A stretch of 64,000 nucleotides of DNA. Origin: CBDCYN01 sp965224205. Lineage in GTDB: Bacteria; Planctomycetota; Phycisphaerae; Phycisphaerales; Phycisphaeraceae. The DNA is taken from NCBI GenBank assembly GCA_965224205.1, contig CBDCYN010000029.1, positions 248,001 through 312,000 on the forward strand, given 5' to 3'. Positions 40,367-50,395 of this stretch are shown in pieces (positions within the stretch are counted from its first letter, which is position 1; each line of letters starts with the position of its first letter). The translations under genes and the position numbers were made by a program. The notes under the pieces were generated by a model. The model was not told the DNA's origin. It searched no databases and saw nothing but the letters and a program-made list of their open reading frames with translations.

Positions 40367-41686
40367 TTATATAAATGCGTTGTAGATCGCCCGTACCGCT
40401 TTCTCAAAATCTTGGGTCTCGACGCCGACGATGATGTTGATCTCGCTTGAACCCTGGTCGATCATCCGGATGTTCACCTTTGCAGCGGCCAATGCGGCGA
40501 AGAGCTTGGCCGCGATCCCGGGGGTGTGGGCCATGCCCCGGCCGACGGTGGCGATCAGAGCCATGTGGGGGTGGACCTCGAGCGCGTCGGGTTCGCAGAC
40601 ACGGCGGAGGTCTTCGAGGGTCTTGTCGAGCTTGTCTTCGAGCTGGCGGTCTTCGACGACCACGCTCATGGTGTCGATCCCGCTGGGCGTGTGCTCGAAA
40701 CTGATGCCGTTGGATTCTAGCGTGCCCAGGACCTTCCGCCCGAACCCCAGCTCCTGGTTCATGAGGGTTTTTTCGATCGCGATGACGGTAAAATTCTTGC
40801 GGCCAGCGATGCCGCTGATGGTCCCCAGGTGCGTCACCGGTTGGGCCTCGGAGACGATCATCGTACCCGCATCGGTGGGTCGATTGGTGTTGCGGATGTT
40901 GACGGGGATGCCCGCGGCCCGCACCGGGAAGATCGCCTCGTCGTGGAGCACCGACGCGCCCATGTACGCCAGCTCGCGCAGCTCGCGGTAGGTGATCGTG
41001 TCGATGGCTTTGGGGTTGTCGACGATCCGGGGGTCGGTCATCAGCAGGCCGCTGACGTCGGTCCAATTCTCGTACACCTCAGCCGCGACCCCGCGCGCGA
41101 CGATCGCCCCGGTCACGTCCGACCCGCCACGGGAAAACGTCTTGACCCGCCCGTCGGGGGTGGTCCCGTAGAAACCGGGGATCACGGCGCGGTCGATCTG
41201 GCTTAGGTATTCACGGGTCTTTCCCTGGGTTTTTTCAGCGTCGAACCGCCCGGAGGTATTGAAACAGATCAGCTGAGCCGCATCGACGAAGGTGTACCCC
41301 AGCAGGGCAGCGATGATCGGCGCGTTGAGGGATTCACCCCGGCTGGCGGCGAAGTCGGCGCCCTTGGGGGCGGTGTCGGTGATGCCTTGCTTGGCCGCTT
41401 CGAGCTGCGGGTCGATATCGAGTGACAACCCCAGGTCGGTGATGATCTGCCGGTACCGGTCGGCGATACGCTCGAACACCTCATCGAAGGGCAACCGCTG
41501 GCGGGCGTGTTCGTGGCAAAGGTACAGCAGGTCAGTAATCTTCTGATCGTCGGCCGATCGTTTCCCGGGAGCAGACACCACCACGTACCGGCGTTGCGGG
41601 TCGGATTCAACAATGGCTTTAACTTTGCGGATCTGGTCCGCGTTAGCCAGAGAGGTTCCGCCGAATTTACAGACCTTGGTACTCAT
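40367..41686 (-). CDS. lysC: Aspartate kinase
   Basis: A 439-residue monofunctional aspartokinase, first enzyme of the aspartate family pathway (lysine, threonine, methionine). The kinase signature VCKFGGTSLANADQI opens the protein; FSRGGSDVTGAIVA and VDNPKAIDTITYRELRELAY follow, and two ACT domains form the C-terminal third. The start at 41686 gives the canonical N-terminus and has GAAGG seven bases upstream; the open frame reaches much further but without similarity. A half-copy of the outward-promoter repeat lies 61 bases upstream. No lysine riboswitch is seen. Confidence 0.95.
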   Translation of the reverse strand: MSTKVCKFGGTSLANADQIRKVKAIVESDPQRRYVVVSAPGKRSADDQKITDLLYLCHEHARQRLPFDEVFERIADRYRQIITDLGLSLDIDPQLEAAKQGITDTAPKGADFAASRGESLNAPIIAALLGYTFVDAAQLICFNTSGRFDAEKTQGKTREYLSQIDRAVIPGFYGTTPDGRVKTFSRGGSDVTGAIVARGVAAEVYENWTDVSGLLMTDPRIVDNPKAIDTITYRELRELAYMGASVLHDEAIFPVRAAGIPVNIRNTNRPTDAGTMIVSEAQPVTHLGTISGIAGRKNFTVIAIEKTLMNQELGFGRKVLGTLESNGISFEHTPSGIDTMSVVVEDRQLEDKLDKTLEDLRRVCEPDALEVHPHMALIATVGRGMAHTPGIAAKLFAALAAAKVNIRMIDQGSSEINIIVGVETQDFEKAVRAIYNAFI

Positions 41687-41743
41687 CTCGTTACCTTCGT
41701 CGAGGGTTGATGGATCAGGATTTTGAGCTATCGGAGCATCAAC

Positions 41744-41776
41744 ACTATATCCATCGGGTATCATTTTGCCGCGTCG
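41744..41776 (-). repeat. Half-copy of the outward-promoter repeat upstream of lysC
   Basis: On the minus strand CGACGCGGCAAAATGATACC then the palindrome ATACCC-GAT-GGATAT (41747-41761) and TATAGT. It points at the gene starting at 41686. Confidence 0.7.
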
Positions 41777-42142
41777 GAGGTGCGTGTGCCGTGGGATGTC
41801 TCTTGCTGCGTTTACGAACCCCGCTGTATTTTCATCTGAGAGGGGGCGTTGCTGTCTGCACGAATCCAGAAAATACCTTGAGTTGAAAAGGTTCGGCGCA
41901 AGATTGATCGGTCGGACGTGTAAATATGGGTGGAGGATAACTAGCCGACCTTCGGGACGGCGCCGCTTCGATCGGCTGTAAAGGGTCGATTGAAGCGGGC
42001 CGTCCTGGTCGGCTACCTTTTTGGGGGGGGGCGAGGATCTTGAGCTGCCATGGAGAAGACCCCTCGCCGCCATGGCGGCGAGGGGCCTATCCCTTGTATG
42101 CCTCGTGTATCGACGTGCCGCGCCCCCTGCGCCTTAGGCGCC

Positions 42143-42256
42143 GGGCGTTATACGTATGACGTATCGAAAATACCGCATCGGGGATGTCTTGGGCATCGAA
42201 TATTTCCTTGCCGCGTACAAAAGTCACGCGGTAATTTGATTCGGGATGGGTATACC
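42143..42256. repeat. 110-bp outward-promoter repeat, copy D
   Basis: Both ends are well kept: one facing right, CGCGGTAATTTGATTCGGGA then TGGGTATACC; the other facing left with the palindrome ATACGT-CAT-ACGTAT (42150-42164). The core on the minus strand is TGTACGCGGCAAGGAAATAT. The right-facing end could serve the gene at 42447. Confidence 0.75.
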
Positions 42257-42446
42257 CCGCGGCGTTCATGGTCTGCGTCGCCACTTCATCTGAAAAATAA
42301 GATATAATTTCTTTCTAATAATTCTCGGGTGGACGTTCCGCGACGTTTAGAGCCGTTTTATCGCTGTCCGAGCCCCGGCCCGGTCGCCAAATGACCGCAG
42401 ATCGGTATATGATATTTATAGATCAGCTACGTAGAAAGTTGTGAGG

Positions 42447-43190
42447 ATGACCCTTTCCACCAATGACACGGCTGACATCCACCCGCCGGACGCGCCGCCA
42501 TCACGGGACGTACCGCTGGCGATCTTTACGATCATCACCGCGGCGGTGGTGGCGGTGGCGGTGGCCCGGCTAGACCTAGCCGGGGTGGTGGATACGGCCA
42601 CGGAAGAAGCGGCTAGCCACGTCCGTTTCGAGGCCGCCCCCGCCCAGTTGCAGATCCGCCAACGGCTTGATGAACTTGAGCTTCGCTGGCAGGGTTTTGA
42701 ATCGCAACTGGCTGAGATGAACCGCGATCTTCAGGAAAAGGGTCAGCAGCTCGAAGCGACCCTGACCTCGTTGCAAGCGGTGATGGACGGCGTGACGAAT
42801 ACAACTCAAACGCTGCGCAAGGAGCTGGCGGCCCAGCGGCAACAAGCCCGCACCGATCTGGACGTGTCGATGAAGACCCTGGAAGAATCGCTCAAAGCGT
42901 TGGCCGCTAACGAGAAAGTCGGCAGTGAGATCGCCGGGGCGGTGGCGAACATCAAACCCAAGCTCGATGCCCTGCCAGACGGCGCCACTCTTGGTATGAT
43001 GAAGCAAGAGGTTGCGTTGCTGCGGAGCGAACTGGATCAGCTCCGGGCGCAGATCTCGGGTCGTTCCGGTCGGCCAGGTGCTGCTGCGGTCCCGCCGGGA
43101 AGCGACCTTCCACCGCCCACCGTGGTGGACCCGCCGCCGGAAGAAGACGACTACATGCAGAGAGTTAGGGAAAAACTGGAGTCACAATGA
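42447..43190 (+). CDS. Membrane-anchored coiled-coil protein
   Basis: A 247-residue protein with a short cytoplasmic start, one membrane helix (about residues 25-45, LAIFTIITAAVVAVAVARL), a long coiled coil (about 65-205, rich in Gln, Leu, Glu) and a proline-rich acidic tail. The family is not recognised. Its stop overlaps the ATG of the next gene by ATGA, so the two are translationally coupled and probably work together in the envelope. Confidence 0.65.
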   Translation: MTLSTNDTADIHPPDAPPSRDVPLAIFTIITAAVVAVAVARLDLAGVVDTATEEAASHVRFEAAPAQLQIRQRLDELELRWQGFESQLAEMNRDLQEKGQQLEATLTSLQAVMDGVTNTTQTLRKELAAQRQQARTDLDVSMKTLEESLKALAANEKVGSEIAGAVANIKPKLDALPDGATLGMMKQEVALLRSELDQLRAQISGRSGRPGAAAVPPGSDLPPPTVVDPPPEEDDYMQRVREKLESQ

Positions 43191-43693
43191 AATCGATCCA
43201 AGAAATCGTGGCTAGGGTAGTTCGCGTGAAGAGGAGCTTGGCCCGAGGCCTAGGTTACGCGGTGTTGGCGTTGTCCGTGTCGCTGCTGGGCCTTAGCGGG
43301 TGTGCGCCGGCGGCGGCGAAGAGGGCGGGTTCCCATAAAGGCCCACTCCAGATCGTGCACATCGACAGCTCGAGCCCGGACTATGTTCTGGTCCGCAACG
43401 CCGGGTCGCTGACGCTGGACTTGCGTGGGTACAAATTCGTCGAAGACAAGAACGTCTATGCGCCCGATGCCAAAAGCGGCCAGCGGGTGCTGATCGAGCC
43501 GGGGATGACGCGGCGGATCTACTTCCTATCGCGGAAAAACTCGGTAGCCCTGCGGACCGAATGGATCAATTGGATCAGTGAGAACTTCCCCAATGCGCTG
43601 GTTTGCGTCGAGTTTGGCCTGTCCAGCGGTGAGCGGCTAGAGGTCTGGGACGTCATCAAAGATGAGCGGATCATGGCGGTTCGGGTGCCGTAG
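43187..43693 (+). CDS. Lipoprotein with a lamin-tail-like domain
   Basis: A 168-residue protein. An N-terminal hydrophobic segment ends in the lipobox LGLSGC, so it should be lipid-anchored. The mature part (PDYVLVRNAGSLTLDLRGYK ... VLIEPGMTRRIYF) resembles the small beta-sandwich of lamin-tail domains, though this is a guess from pattern. It is coupled by ATGA to the upstream coiled-coil membrane protein. Confidence 0.6.
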   Translation: MKSIQEIVARVVRVKRSLARGLGYAVLALSVSLLGLSGCAPAAAKRAGSHKGPLQIVHIDSSSPDYVLVRNAGSLTLDLRGYKFVEDKNVYAPDAKSGQRVLIEPGMTRRIYFLSRKNSVALRTEWINWISENFPNALVCVEFGLSSGERLEVWDVIKDERIMAVRVP

Positions 43694-44041
43694 GGCCGCT
43701 GGGGATGATGTCAGGCCATGGTTTTTACCTCTGGTGAGAAGATCCGCGGCCGGGCTTGACCGGGGTGCTCGGCGCGTTTCCTTCTATCCATTAATCTTTT
43801 CATGATTGCATGGTAAGAGTTTTGGTCGTCCTGCACAGGTAAGGACAGGTTATTATCGACGAGGCTCCAGCTGTGGGTTGGCAGCCCGCAGCTAAGGGTT
43901 TCGGTGGGCCAGCCCCTCTCACGCATCCTGACCTCTTCAGGCCTACCATTTTTTCTAGCGTTGCAGCTGTTGTGCCTGTAGGGACGGATCATGGATTGTC
44001 CCCAAGACGCCCCTTGAAACCTTTAGCGGGTACCATGATGG
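43694..44041. other. Intergenic region, nothing recognised
   Basis: No gene, repeat or clear promoter is seen in these roughly 350 bases. A 93-codon frame on the minus strand has no ribosome site and no family features. Confidence 0.4.
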
Positions 44042-44740
44042 GTGCAAGGCCGACCCGGGGAGCTAAGCGAACTCAACCGTGGCCCATGGGGACCCGTATT
44101 GACCGGCTATCGCCAACTGCCCAATCAGGTGACGGTCCTGCGGCTGGTGCTGGCAGGGGCGTTTTTTGTAGCGCTTGAGCGGTATCGGTACCCGCACCCG
44201 GCGGGGGTGTCGTGGTGGCTGATCACAGCGATCATTTTGTTCATCGTCGCGGCGTTGACCGATACCTTGGACGGGTACCTGGCGCGGCGTTGGTCGGCCG
44301 AGAGCCGGTTTGGGCGGATCATGGACCCGCTGTGTGATAAGGTGTTGATCCTCGGGGCGTTCATCTTCCTAGCCGGGCCACGTTTTGCGGCCACGAGCGC
44401 CTCGGACGCAAGCGACACCGTCGTGATGGTCAGCGGGGTCTACCCGTGGATGGTTGTGGTGATGCTGGCCCGAGAGCTTCTGGTCACGAGTATCCGCGAT
44501 CAGCTTGAGGGCGAAGGGGTGGCGTTCGCGGCCCGGTCGTTTGGTAAGTTCAAGATGGTGCTCCAGTCCGTCACCGTTCCGCTGGTGCTGCTGATCGTCG
44601 GGCTCGACCCGCAGAAGCCCGACCGCCCGTGGCTAGCACCGACACGCGACGTCTTGGTCTACGCGATGGTGGCGGTGACCGTGATCAGCGGCTGGCCCTA
44701 CGTCAGCGGGGCGGTGCGTGCGGTGCGCGGGCCGTCATGA
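44042..44740 (+). CDS. pgsA: CDP-diacylglycerol-glycerol-3-phosphate 3-phosphatidyltransferase
   Basis: A 232-residue membrane enzyme that makes phosphatidylglycerophosphate, the first committed step to phosphatidylglycerol. The CDP-alcohol phosphotransferase signature is complete: DTLDGYLARRWSAESRFG followed by RIMDPLCDK. Four to six hydrophobic segments surround it. LPNQVTVLRLVLAG is the usual opening, so translation might start at a TTG near 44096 rather than GTG 44042. Its last 43 bases overlap the end of the convergent rsmJ gene. Confidence 0.9.
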   Translation: MQGRPGELSELNRGPWGPVLTGYRQLPNQVTVLRLVLAGAFFVALERYRYPHPAGVSWWLITAIILFIVAALTDTLDGYLARRWSAESRFGRIMDPLCDKVLILGAFIFLAGPRFAATSASDASDTVVMVSGVYPWMVVVMLARELLVTSIRDQLEGEGVAFAARSFGKFKMVLQSVTVPLVLLIVGLDPQKPDRPWLAPTRDVLVYAMVAVTVISGWPYVSGAVRAVRGPS

Positions 44741-45645
44741 GGGTCGCGTGTGTTTAGCCTTGTGTGATCCACGCGGGCTTCATTCAGTTTTTCGCCCGCT
44801 TCCGGTGTTGATCCGACCACGTACACGTCGTAACGGATGCTCTTGCCTTTTTGGGTGAACGTGGGGTGAGCCATCATCGGTTTGGCGTGAAGGGGGCGCT
44901 TGATCACCACCCGTTTGGCGGCGGCCTGGATCGCTAGGGGTGCTAAGACCGCCGCGTCGTCGTCGTCTCCGACCAACCGTTTTAATAACCGGATGTTCTT
45001 TTTAACAGCAGCTGATTTCGATCGTGCCGGGAACATGGGGTCGAGGTAGACCACCTCGGGTTGGACGCCCGGGGGCAGGGCCGCTAGCCACGATCGGGCA
45101 TCAGCCTCGATAAGCTTGATCCGGCTGGTGATGGTCGGGTGGGATCGGTCGGCCCGGGTTAAACCGTCGCGTAGAAGCGCGGCGATGACGGGGTGACGCT
45201 CCAACAGCGTAACCCGGCAGCCCCACGACGCCAGCAGCCAGGCGTCGTCGCCCAAGCCGGCGGTCGCGTCGACGACCCATCGCGGTTCGGCTGATCGGGC
45301 CTTGAGCCCGATCGCCTTGGCCAGGGGCTGGCTGAGCCTCGCGCCCGCGGGGGTCGAGGTATCGACACGGCACAGATCGACATAGACCGGTCGCCGGCCT
45401 TGCGAGGGCCAGCGGATCTCGATCCGATCAGGTGTGACCGCGATCAACAGTTCGAACCCCTGGGCGTCGGGCTCGACCCGGGGGAGGTTCAGCTGCGCGG
45501 CGAGGTGATCCGCTTTTTCGTGGGGTGAAGGGTCTTGATCTACGCGGGGGGCTGCGGTCACCGCGATCGAGACGGGGTCAGGGCTTGAATCGATCGGCCG
45601 ACACGATCCGGGGCGTGCCTCTTCATGGGGTGGATCCGGGGTCAT
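44698..45645 (-). CDS. rsmJ: 16S rRNA (guanine-1516-N2)-methyltransferase RsmJ
   Basis: A 315-residue SAM-dependent methyltransferase. The SAM-binding block is VDATAGLGDDAWLLASWGCR, the catalytic block VYLDPMFPARSKSAAVKKNI, and AKRVVIKRPLHAKPM with SIRYDVYVV close the domain. RsmJ methylates G1516 of 16S rRNA. The first 70 residues are an extension and the last 25 overlap pgsA. It lies seven bases downstream of the metallo-hydrolase gene, so the two form an operon. Confidence 0.85.
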   Translation of the reverse strand: MTPDPPHEEARPGSCRPIDSSPDPVSIAVTAAPRVDQDPSPHEKADHLAAQLNLPRVEPDAQGFELLIAVTPDRIEIRWPSQGRRPVYVDLCRVDTSTPAGARLSQPLAKAIGLKARSAEPRWVVDATAGLGDDAWLLASWGCRVTLLERHPVIAALLRDGLTRADRSHPTITSRIKLIEADARSWLAALPPGVQPEVVYLDPMFPARSKSAAVKKNIRLLKRLVGDDDDAAVLAPLAIQAAAKRVVIKRPLHAKPMMAHPTFTQKGKSIRYDVYVVGSTPEAGEKLNEARVDHTRLNTRDPHDGPRTARTAPLT

Positions 45646-45652
45646 CCGGGGG

Positions 45653-46570
45653 TCATCCCTGCTCGACCATCTCGGCGGCGCGGACCTGTTGGTCGTACCG
45701 GGCCCGGTTGGCGCGGTTGTCCATCAGCAGGAAGATCCGGTTGAGGTCCTCGGTCGACATGGTTTCATCGAGTTGCTTGCGCACGGCCGCTAGATGGGTG
45801 CGTCGCGACAGGTGGGTGAGCACCACCGCCTCGGCGCTGGATCGCTTCATGAGGCGGACAATGTCGTCGAGGTGCAGGTGTTTGCCCACGTCGGCGCGGC
45901 GTCGGTGGTTGGGGTCGGTGAAGGTACACTCGGTGATCAAGATCTTGGCGGCCAGGACCTCTTCCCGATCGAAATGTTCGCCCCACGCGGTGTCACCAGT
46001 GTAGCACACCAGGGGGATCTCGAGGGTCTGGGTGATCTGCTGACCATTCTTTTTGAGCGCCACCAATTCCTCCTGAGGCCGCCCGACGAGGTCGGGCTTG
46101 AGCTTGCTTCGCCTCTCGAGGACGGTATACCCCTGGGAAGACGCGGTATGAACCGTGGTAAACGCTCTGAGGTAAAGATTGTTTTTGATCTCCAGCTCCT
46201 CGTCACTGGCTAGGGCTTTGAGGCGGAAGCTGGTCCGCTGACCTTCGAGGTCGACCCAGGCGGCCATGACCCGCTGGATCGGCTTCTCAAGCGCCGGGTG
46301 ACAGACCACCGTGCCCGTTCCCATGCCCTGGAACTGGCGCTGAGAGAAGTAGTACGCGATCCCCGCGGAGTGGTCCATGTGCCCGTGCGATAGGGCGACG
46401 TATGGGCTGGTCAACGCCGGTCGGGGGCAGCTGCCGATATCGAAGCAGACGTCCAGCTCCGGGATCTGCACCGCGGTCTGTTCCCCGGCGACGGATAGGC
46501 CCTGGATCCGATAGGGGGGCAGGTACAAAAACCCGAGCTGCTGGCGTCTTGGCGGTGGTTTAGGGGTCAT
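45653..46570 (-). CDS. MBL-fold metallo-hydrolase, RNase Z-like
   Basis: A 305-residue beta-lactamase-fold hydrolase with the zinc motif LSHGHMDHSAG and further ligands in CYTGDT and VLTHLSRRTH. The layout (a single MBL domain with an early HxHxDH and a late His) resembles tRNase Z, which trims tRNA 3' ends, but the exosite of true RNase Z is not obvious. It is the first gene of a pair with rsmJ, so an RNA-related role is plausible. Confidence 0.75.
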   Translation of the reverse strand: MTPKPPPRRQQLGFLYLPPYRIQGLSVAGEQTAVQIPELDVCFDIGSCPRPALTSPYVALSHGHMDHSAGIAYYFSQRQFQGMGTGTVVCHPALEKPIQRVMAAWVDLEGQRTSFRLKALASDEELEIKNNLYLRAFTTVHTASSQGYTVLERRSKLKPDLVGRPQEELVALKKNGQQITQTLEIPLVCYTGDTAWGEHFDREEVLAAKILITECTFTDPNHRRRADVGKHLHLDDIVRLMKRSSAEAVVLTHLSRRTHLAAVRKQLDETMSTEDLNRIFLLMDNRANRARYDQQVRAAEMVEQG

Positions 46571-46756
46571 GGATGTTGATAGGCTCTTTCAAACCGGCCC
46601 GCGTCTGCCCCGCGTCGTGGCGGCGTTGCCTTCTCGGGCAAGGGGTGCCCAAACCGACGCCGCCTCTGCTTGGCTGTTGCGTCACTGGGTCCTCTTCATG
46701 TCGCTAAACTTCAAAACAAGCCGTGGCCGTTCAGCTACGGCTTACGTGGTTAACAC

Positions 46757-47602
46757 TCATCTTTCCGACACGGCGGTCTTGTCGGTCGGGTTCACGGGGA
46801 TTTTCGTGCCCACCGCGGTATCAACGATCTGGATCGATGCTCCGCAACGGTCACAGGCAACCGTCGGCCGGGTGGCATCCCATAACGGCGGCGGGCTTGA
46901 CGGGCGGGCGTTTACGGTCGCGTCGAGGACGGCCCAGGCCGCATGCACGCACATCCCACCAGGCACAGCGGGGCCGAATCGATACGAATCGGTCGGTGCC
47001 GGTGCGGGGCAAGCGGGTCCGGGCGGCGACTCAAACGTCGCGGTCCAGGTCTGTGGGTCGGGTTGAACCGCCGACGGGTCCGGGGTTTCACGGGGCGCGT
47101 CGTCTGCGGCGGTGGCCCTGGCTCCTTGGGGGCGGATGTTAGGCGCCACACCCTGGGCCTCGCCACTGACACTGACAGGGATGGAGGTGACGATCACGTC
47201 GTCCCGGGCGTCCATGGCCATGTTGGCTAGTTCGTCGGCGCGGTGGTTGTGTTCACGGTAGACGTGGGTGATCTGCCAGCGGTCGAACCCTGACAAGAGG
47301 TCACGGACCCGGTCGTGCAGGGGTTTGAGCGCGGCGGATTTGACCTTGTAGGCCCCGGTGACCTGTCGGACCATCAGCTGCGAATCGCTGAAAATCGTCG
47401 CGGATCGGCCCCCGATCTCGTCGGCCAGTTCCAGCGCCCGGATCAGGCCCTGGTACTCGGCGGCGTTATTGGTAAGCCGCCCTAGGTAGTAGCCGCCCTC
47501 ATGTCGGATTACCTCCTGATCCGTGTCTTGGATCACCACGCCGGCTGCGGCTGGTCCGGGGTTGCCGCGTGACCCACCGTCGACAAAAATCCGCACGTTC
47601 AT
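46757..47602 (-). CDS. rnhA: RNase H type I with a C-terminal extension
   Basis: A 281-residue protein. Residues 1-135 are a ribonuclease HI domain with catalytic Asp8 (FVDGGSRGNPGP), Glu49 (NNAAEYQGL), Asp73 (IFSDSQLMVRQ) and the final acidic block HNHRADELANMAMD. It degrades RNA in RNA-DNA hybrids. The remaining 145 residues are proline-rich with one CDRC pair near the end, not recognised. It lies 142 bases after a zinc-ribbon coiled-coil gene, an association common in bacteria. Confidence 0.88.
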   Translation of the reverse strand: MNVRIFVDGGSRGNPGPAAAGVVIQDTDQEVIRHEGGYYLGRLTNNAAEYQGLIRALELADEIGGRSATIFSDSQLMVRQVTGAYKVKSAALKPLHDRVRDLLSGFDRWQITHVYREHNHRADELANMAMDARDDVIVTSIPVSVSGEAQGVAPNIRPQGARATAADDAPRETPDPSAVQPDPQTWTATFESPPGPACPAPAPTDSYRFGPAVPGGMCVHAAWAVLDATVNARPSSPPPLWDATRPTVACDRCGASIQIVDTAVGTKIPVNPTDKTAVSER

Positions 47603-47744
47603 CGTCTTTTCCCTATGCCCCTCCTAAGGTCTTACGACCGGCGACGCCTGTTGTGCCCTTGGACGAAACCGGCGGGCAGTTCGAGGGTCCACCTGGCGTG
47701 GTTTCACGGCGGCGCGATGAGCGACGCTCAACCCGGCAGCGACG

Positions 47745-48497
47745 CTACTTAGAACCGATCGACGTCTTGAGTTCTTGGTCGAGGTAAAGGATCCGCCCAC
47801 AGTTGGGGCAGGTGACGACCTGGTCTTGCTGGATCATCAGGGTATTGACCCGTTCGACCGGGATGGTGATGTAACACCCACCACAGGAATATTCCATCGC
47901 CCTGCGGTTCTCCTCGGTGACCACCGCCATGGCCTCGCCTTCGTGGGTTTCTTGTAACCGTGAGAACAACGATTGCACCCCGGGAGGCAGCTGCTGCTGG
48001 GCCTGGGTGTGCTGGCCGGTGAGGGACGCCAGCTGGGGCTGAACCTCTTGCTGACACTCATCAACTTCTTTCTTCGCTCTAGCTAGAACCGCGGTTTGCT
48101 GTTCGAGTTTGGCGTCTAGGTCCTGGATCAACTGTTTGACCCGATCCACTTCGCCCATCTGGGTGAGGGTCTCGTCCTCGAGCTTGCTGATGTCTTCCTT
48201 GAGGGTATTGACCTCCAAAAGTAAAACCGAGTACTCTTTATTGCTGGTGACGGTGTTCATCTGCTGGCGGAGCAGCTCGATCCTCGCTTGTTTTTCTCGG
48301 ATCTGGTTTTCCATCTCCGCGGCTTGGACCTGCAATTGTTTGCATTGACCGGTCAACTCCTGCCGCTGGCGGTTGAGCTGGGTGAGTTTGGTCTGTTGGG
48401 TGTCGAACCTGCGGCTGGCCACTTCCAGCCGCTTGTGCATCCCTCGCACCTGCCGATCGATCAGGAATAATTCGTACATCTGCTCTTGTAGGGCCAT
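47745..48497 (-). CDS. Coiled-coil zinc-ribbon protein (CT398-like)
   Basis: A 250-residue protein: a long antiparallel coiled coil (about 15-175) and a C-terminal zinc ribbon with CGGC near 210 and CPNC near 235. This is the C4-type zinc-ribbon family often found next to RNase H; it is thought to act in nucleic-acid or secretion complexes, with no agreed function. A perfect 17-bp hairpin lies immediately upstream, ending at the ribosome binding site. Confidence 0.82.
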   Translation of the reverse strand: MALQEQMYELFLIDRQVRGMHKRLEVASRRFDTQQTKLTQLNRQRQELTGQCKQLQVQAAEMENQIREKQARIELLRQQMNTVTSNKEYSVLLLEVNTLKEDISKLEDETLTQMGEVDRVKQLIQDLDAKLEQQTAVLARAKKEVDECQQEVQPQLASLTGQHTQAQQQLPPGVQSLFSRLQETHEGEAMAVVTEENRRAMEYSCGGCYITIPVERVNTLMIQQDQVVTCPNCGRILYLDQELKTSIGSK

Positions 48498-48505
48498 AGG
48501 GGTCT

Positions 48506-48548
48506 CCAGCTGTGCTTATGGAAGTATATCATCCATAAGCACAGCTGG
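48506..48548. promoter_or_regulatory. Perfect 17-bp hairpin at the 5' end of the zinc-ribbon gene
   Basis: Arms CCAGCTGTGCTTATGGA and exact complement with a 9-base loop. On the mRNA the second arm runs into CTGGAG, the ribosome binding site nine bases before the ATG. It may be an operator or a translational control hairpin. Confidence 0.7.
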
Positions 48549-48588
48549 CACGGTCACGGGCGGATCCATGGGTGGTTTGTTCCTTAGA

Positions 48589-48721
48589 GGAAGTGTGTAA
48601 GAAGTATGTGGATCTCAAAATCGTGTGCCACTGGCTGCTTGTCAGCCAGTGTTTTTAGCCTCCGATCATCACAGTGGCGGGCCAGCCGCAAGTGGCACAC
48701 TCCTTTCTCACACACTTTCTT
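48589..48721. repeat. Nested palindromic repeat element
   Basis: Outer arms GGAAGTGTGTAAGAA (48589) and near-complement (48705-48721), inner arms GTGTGCCACT (48623) and AGTGGCACAC (48691), and a central hairpin CACTGGCTG-CTTGT-CAGCCAGTG (48629-48651) followed by TTTTT. Neighbouring genes are on the minus strand, so it is not their terminator. Confidence 0.7.
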
Positions 48722-48892
48722 ATACCGATCCCGGATGGGTGGTCCTGAAAAGGTAAGGAGGCGAAGCGCTCAGCGCGGGTGCCTGGGGCTAAGCGAAGCG
48801 TGCCCCAGCCGAGAAACCCCGGTCCTGGGGCATGTTCATCTTCGATGAACGTAGCTCCAGCCACCCTTCGCCACAAACTTGGATTACACCAA

Positions 48893-48953
48893 GAACCCGC
48901 TCCCTCACGGTCGCGGCTCGCTGTGAGTATGCTCGGATTAATCTGGATACATA

Positions 48954-48955
<2 letters not shown>
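48893..48955 (+). repeat. REP-like repeat with right arm
   Basis: CCCGCTCCCTCACGGTCGCG (48897-48916) followed by GGATTAATCTGGATACATAT, the arm also seen around the copy at 16477. It ends at the stop of the antiporter gene. Confidence 0.75.
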
Positions 48956-50279
<1,324 letters not shown>

Positions 50280-50282
50280 GGC

Positions 50283-50395
50283 GGGAGTATACCCATCCCA
50301 GATGAATCAGGACGGCGCCAATCGCGATAGGCAGCACGACGACCCCCCGGGACCAACGGGTCTGCGACGCGGTATCGGGACACCGAAAAGTACCT
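50283..50395. repeat. 110-bp outward-promoter repeat, copy E, upstream of the antiporter gene
   Basis: The end facing the antiporter reads CTGATTCATCTGGGATGGGT then ATACTCCC on the minus strand. The other end keeps TGCGACGCGGTATCGGGACA. The core is diverged. Confidence 0.6.

Larger units (their letters stand above)
41687..42446. other. Intergenic region with repeats
   Basis: About 760 bases without a convincing gene. It carries a half-copy and a full copy of the outward-promoter repeat. The remainder holds a perfect 13-base inverted repeat (CCATGGAGAAGACC-type end near 42048, GAGGGGCC near 42084) of uncertain meaning. Confidence 0.4.

Noticed and set aside
41687..42073. N-terminal extension of aspartokinase by 129 residues, or a lysine riboswitch
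   Set aside because: The extension is coded by repeat DNA and lacks similarity, while ATG 41686 gives the canonical N-terminus with a ribosome site. No riboswitch pattern was found.
47603..47744. Possible structured RNA (such as RNase P RNA) between rnhA and the zinc-ribbon gene
   Set aside because: The gap is only 142 bases and lacks the conserved RNase P RNA signatures.
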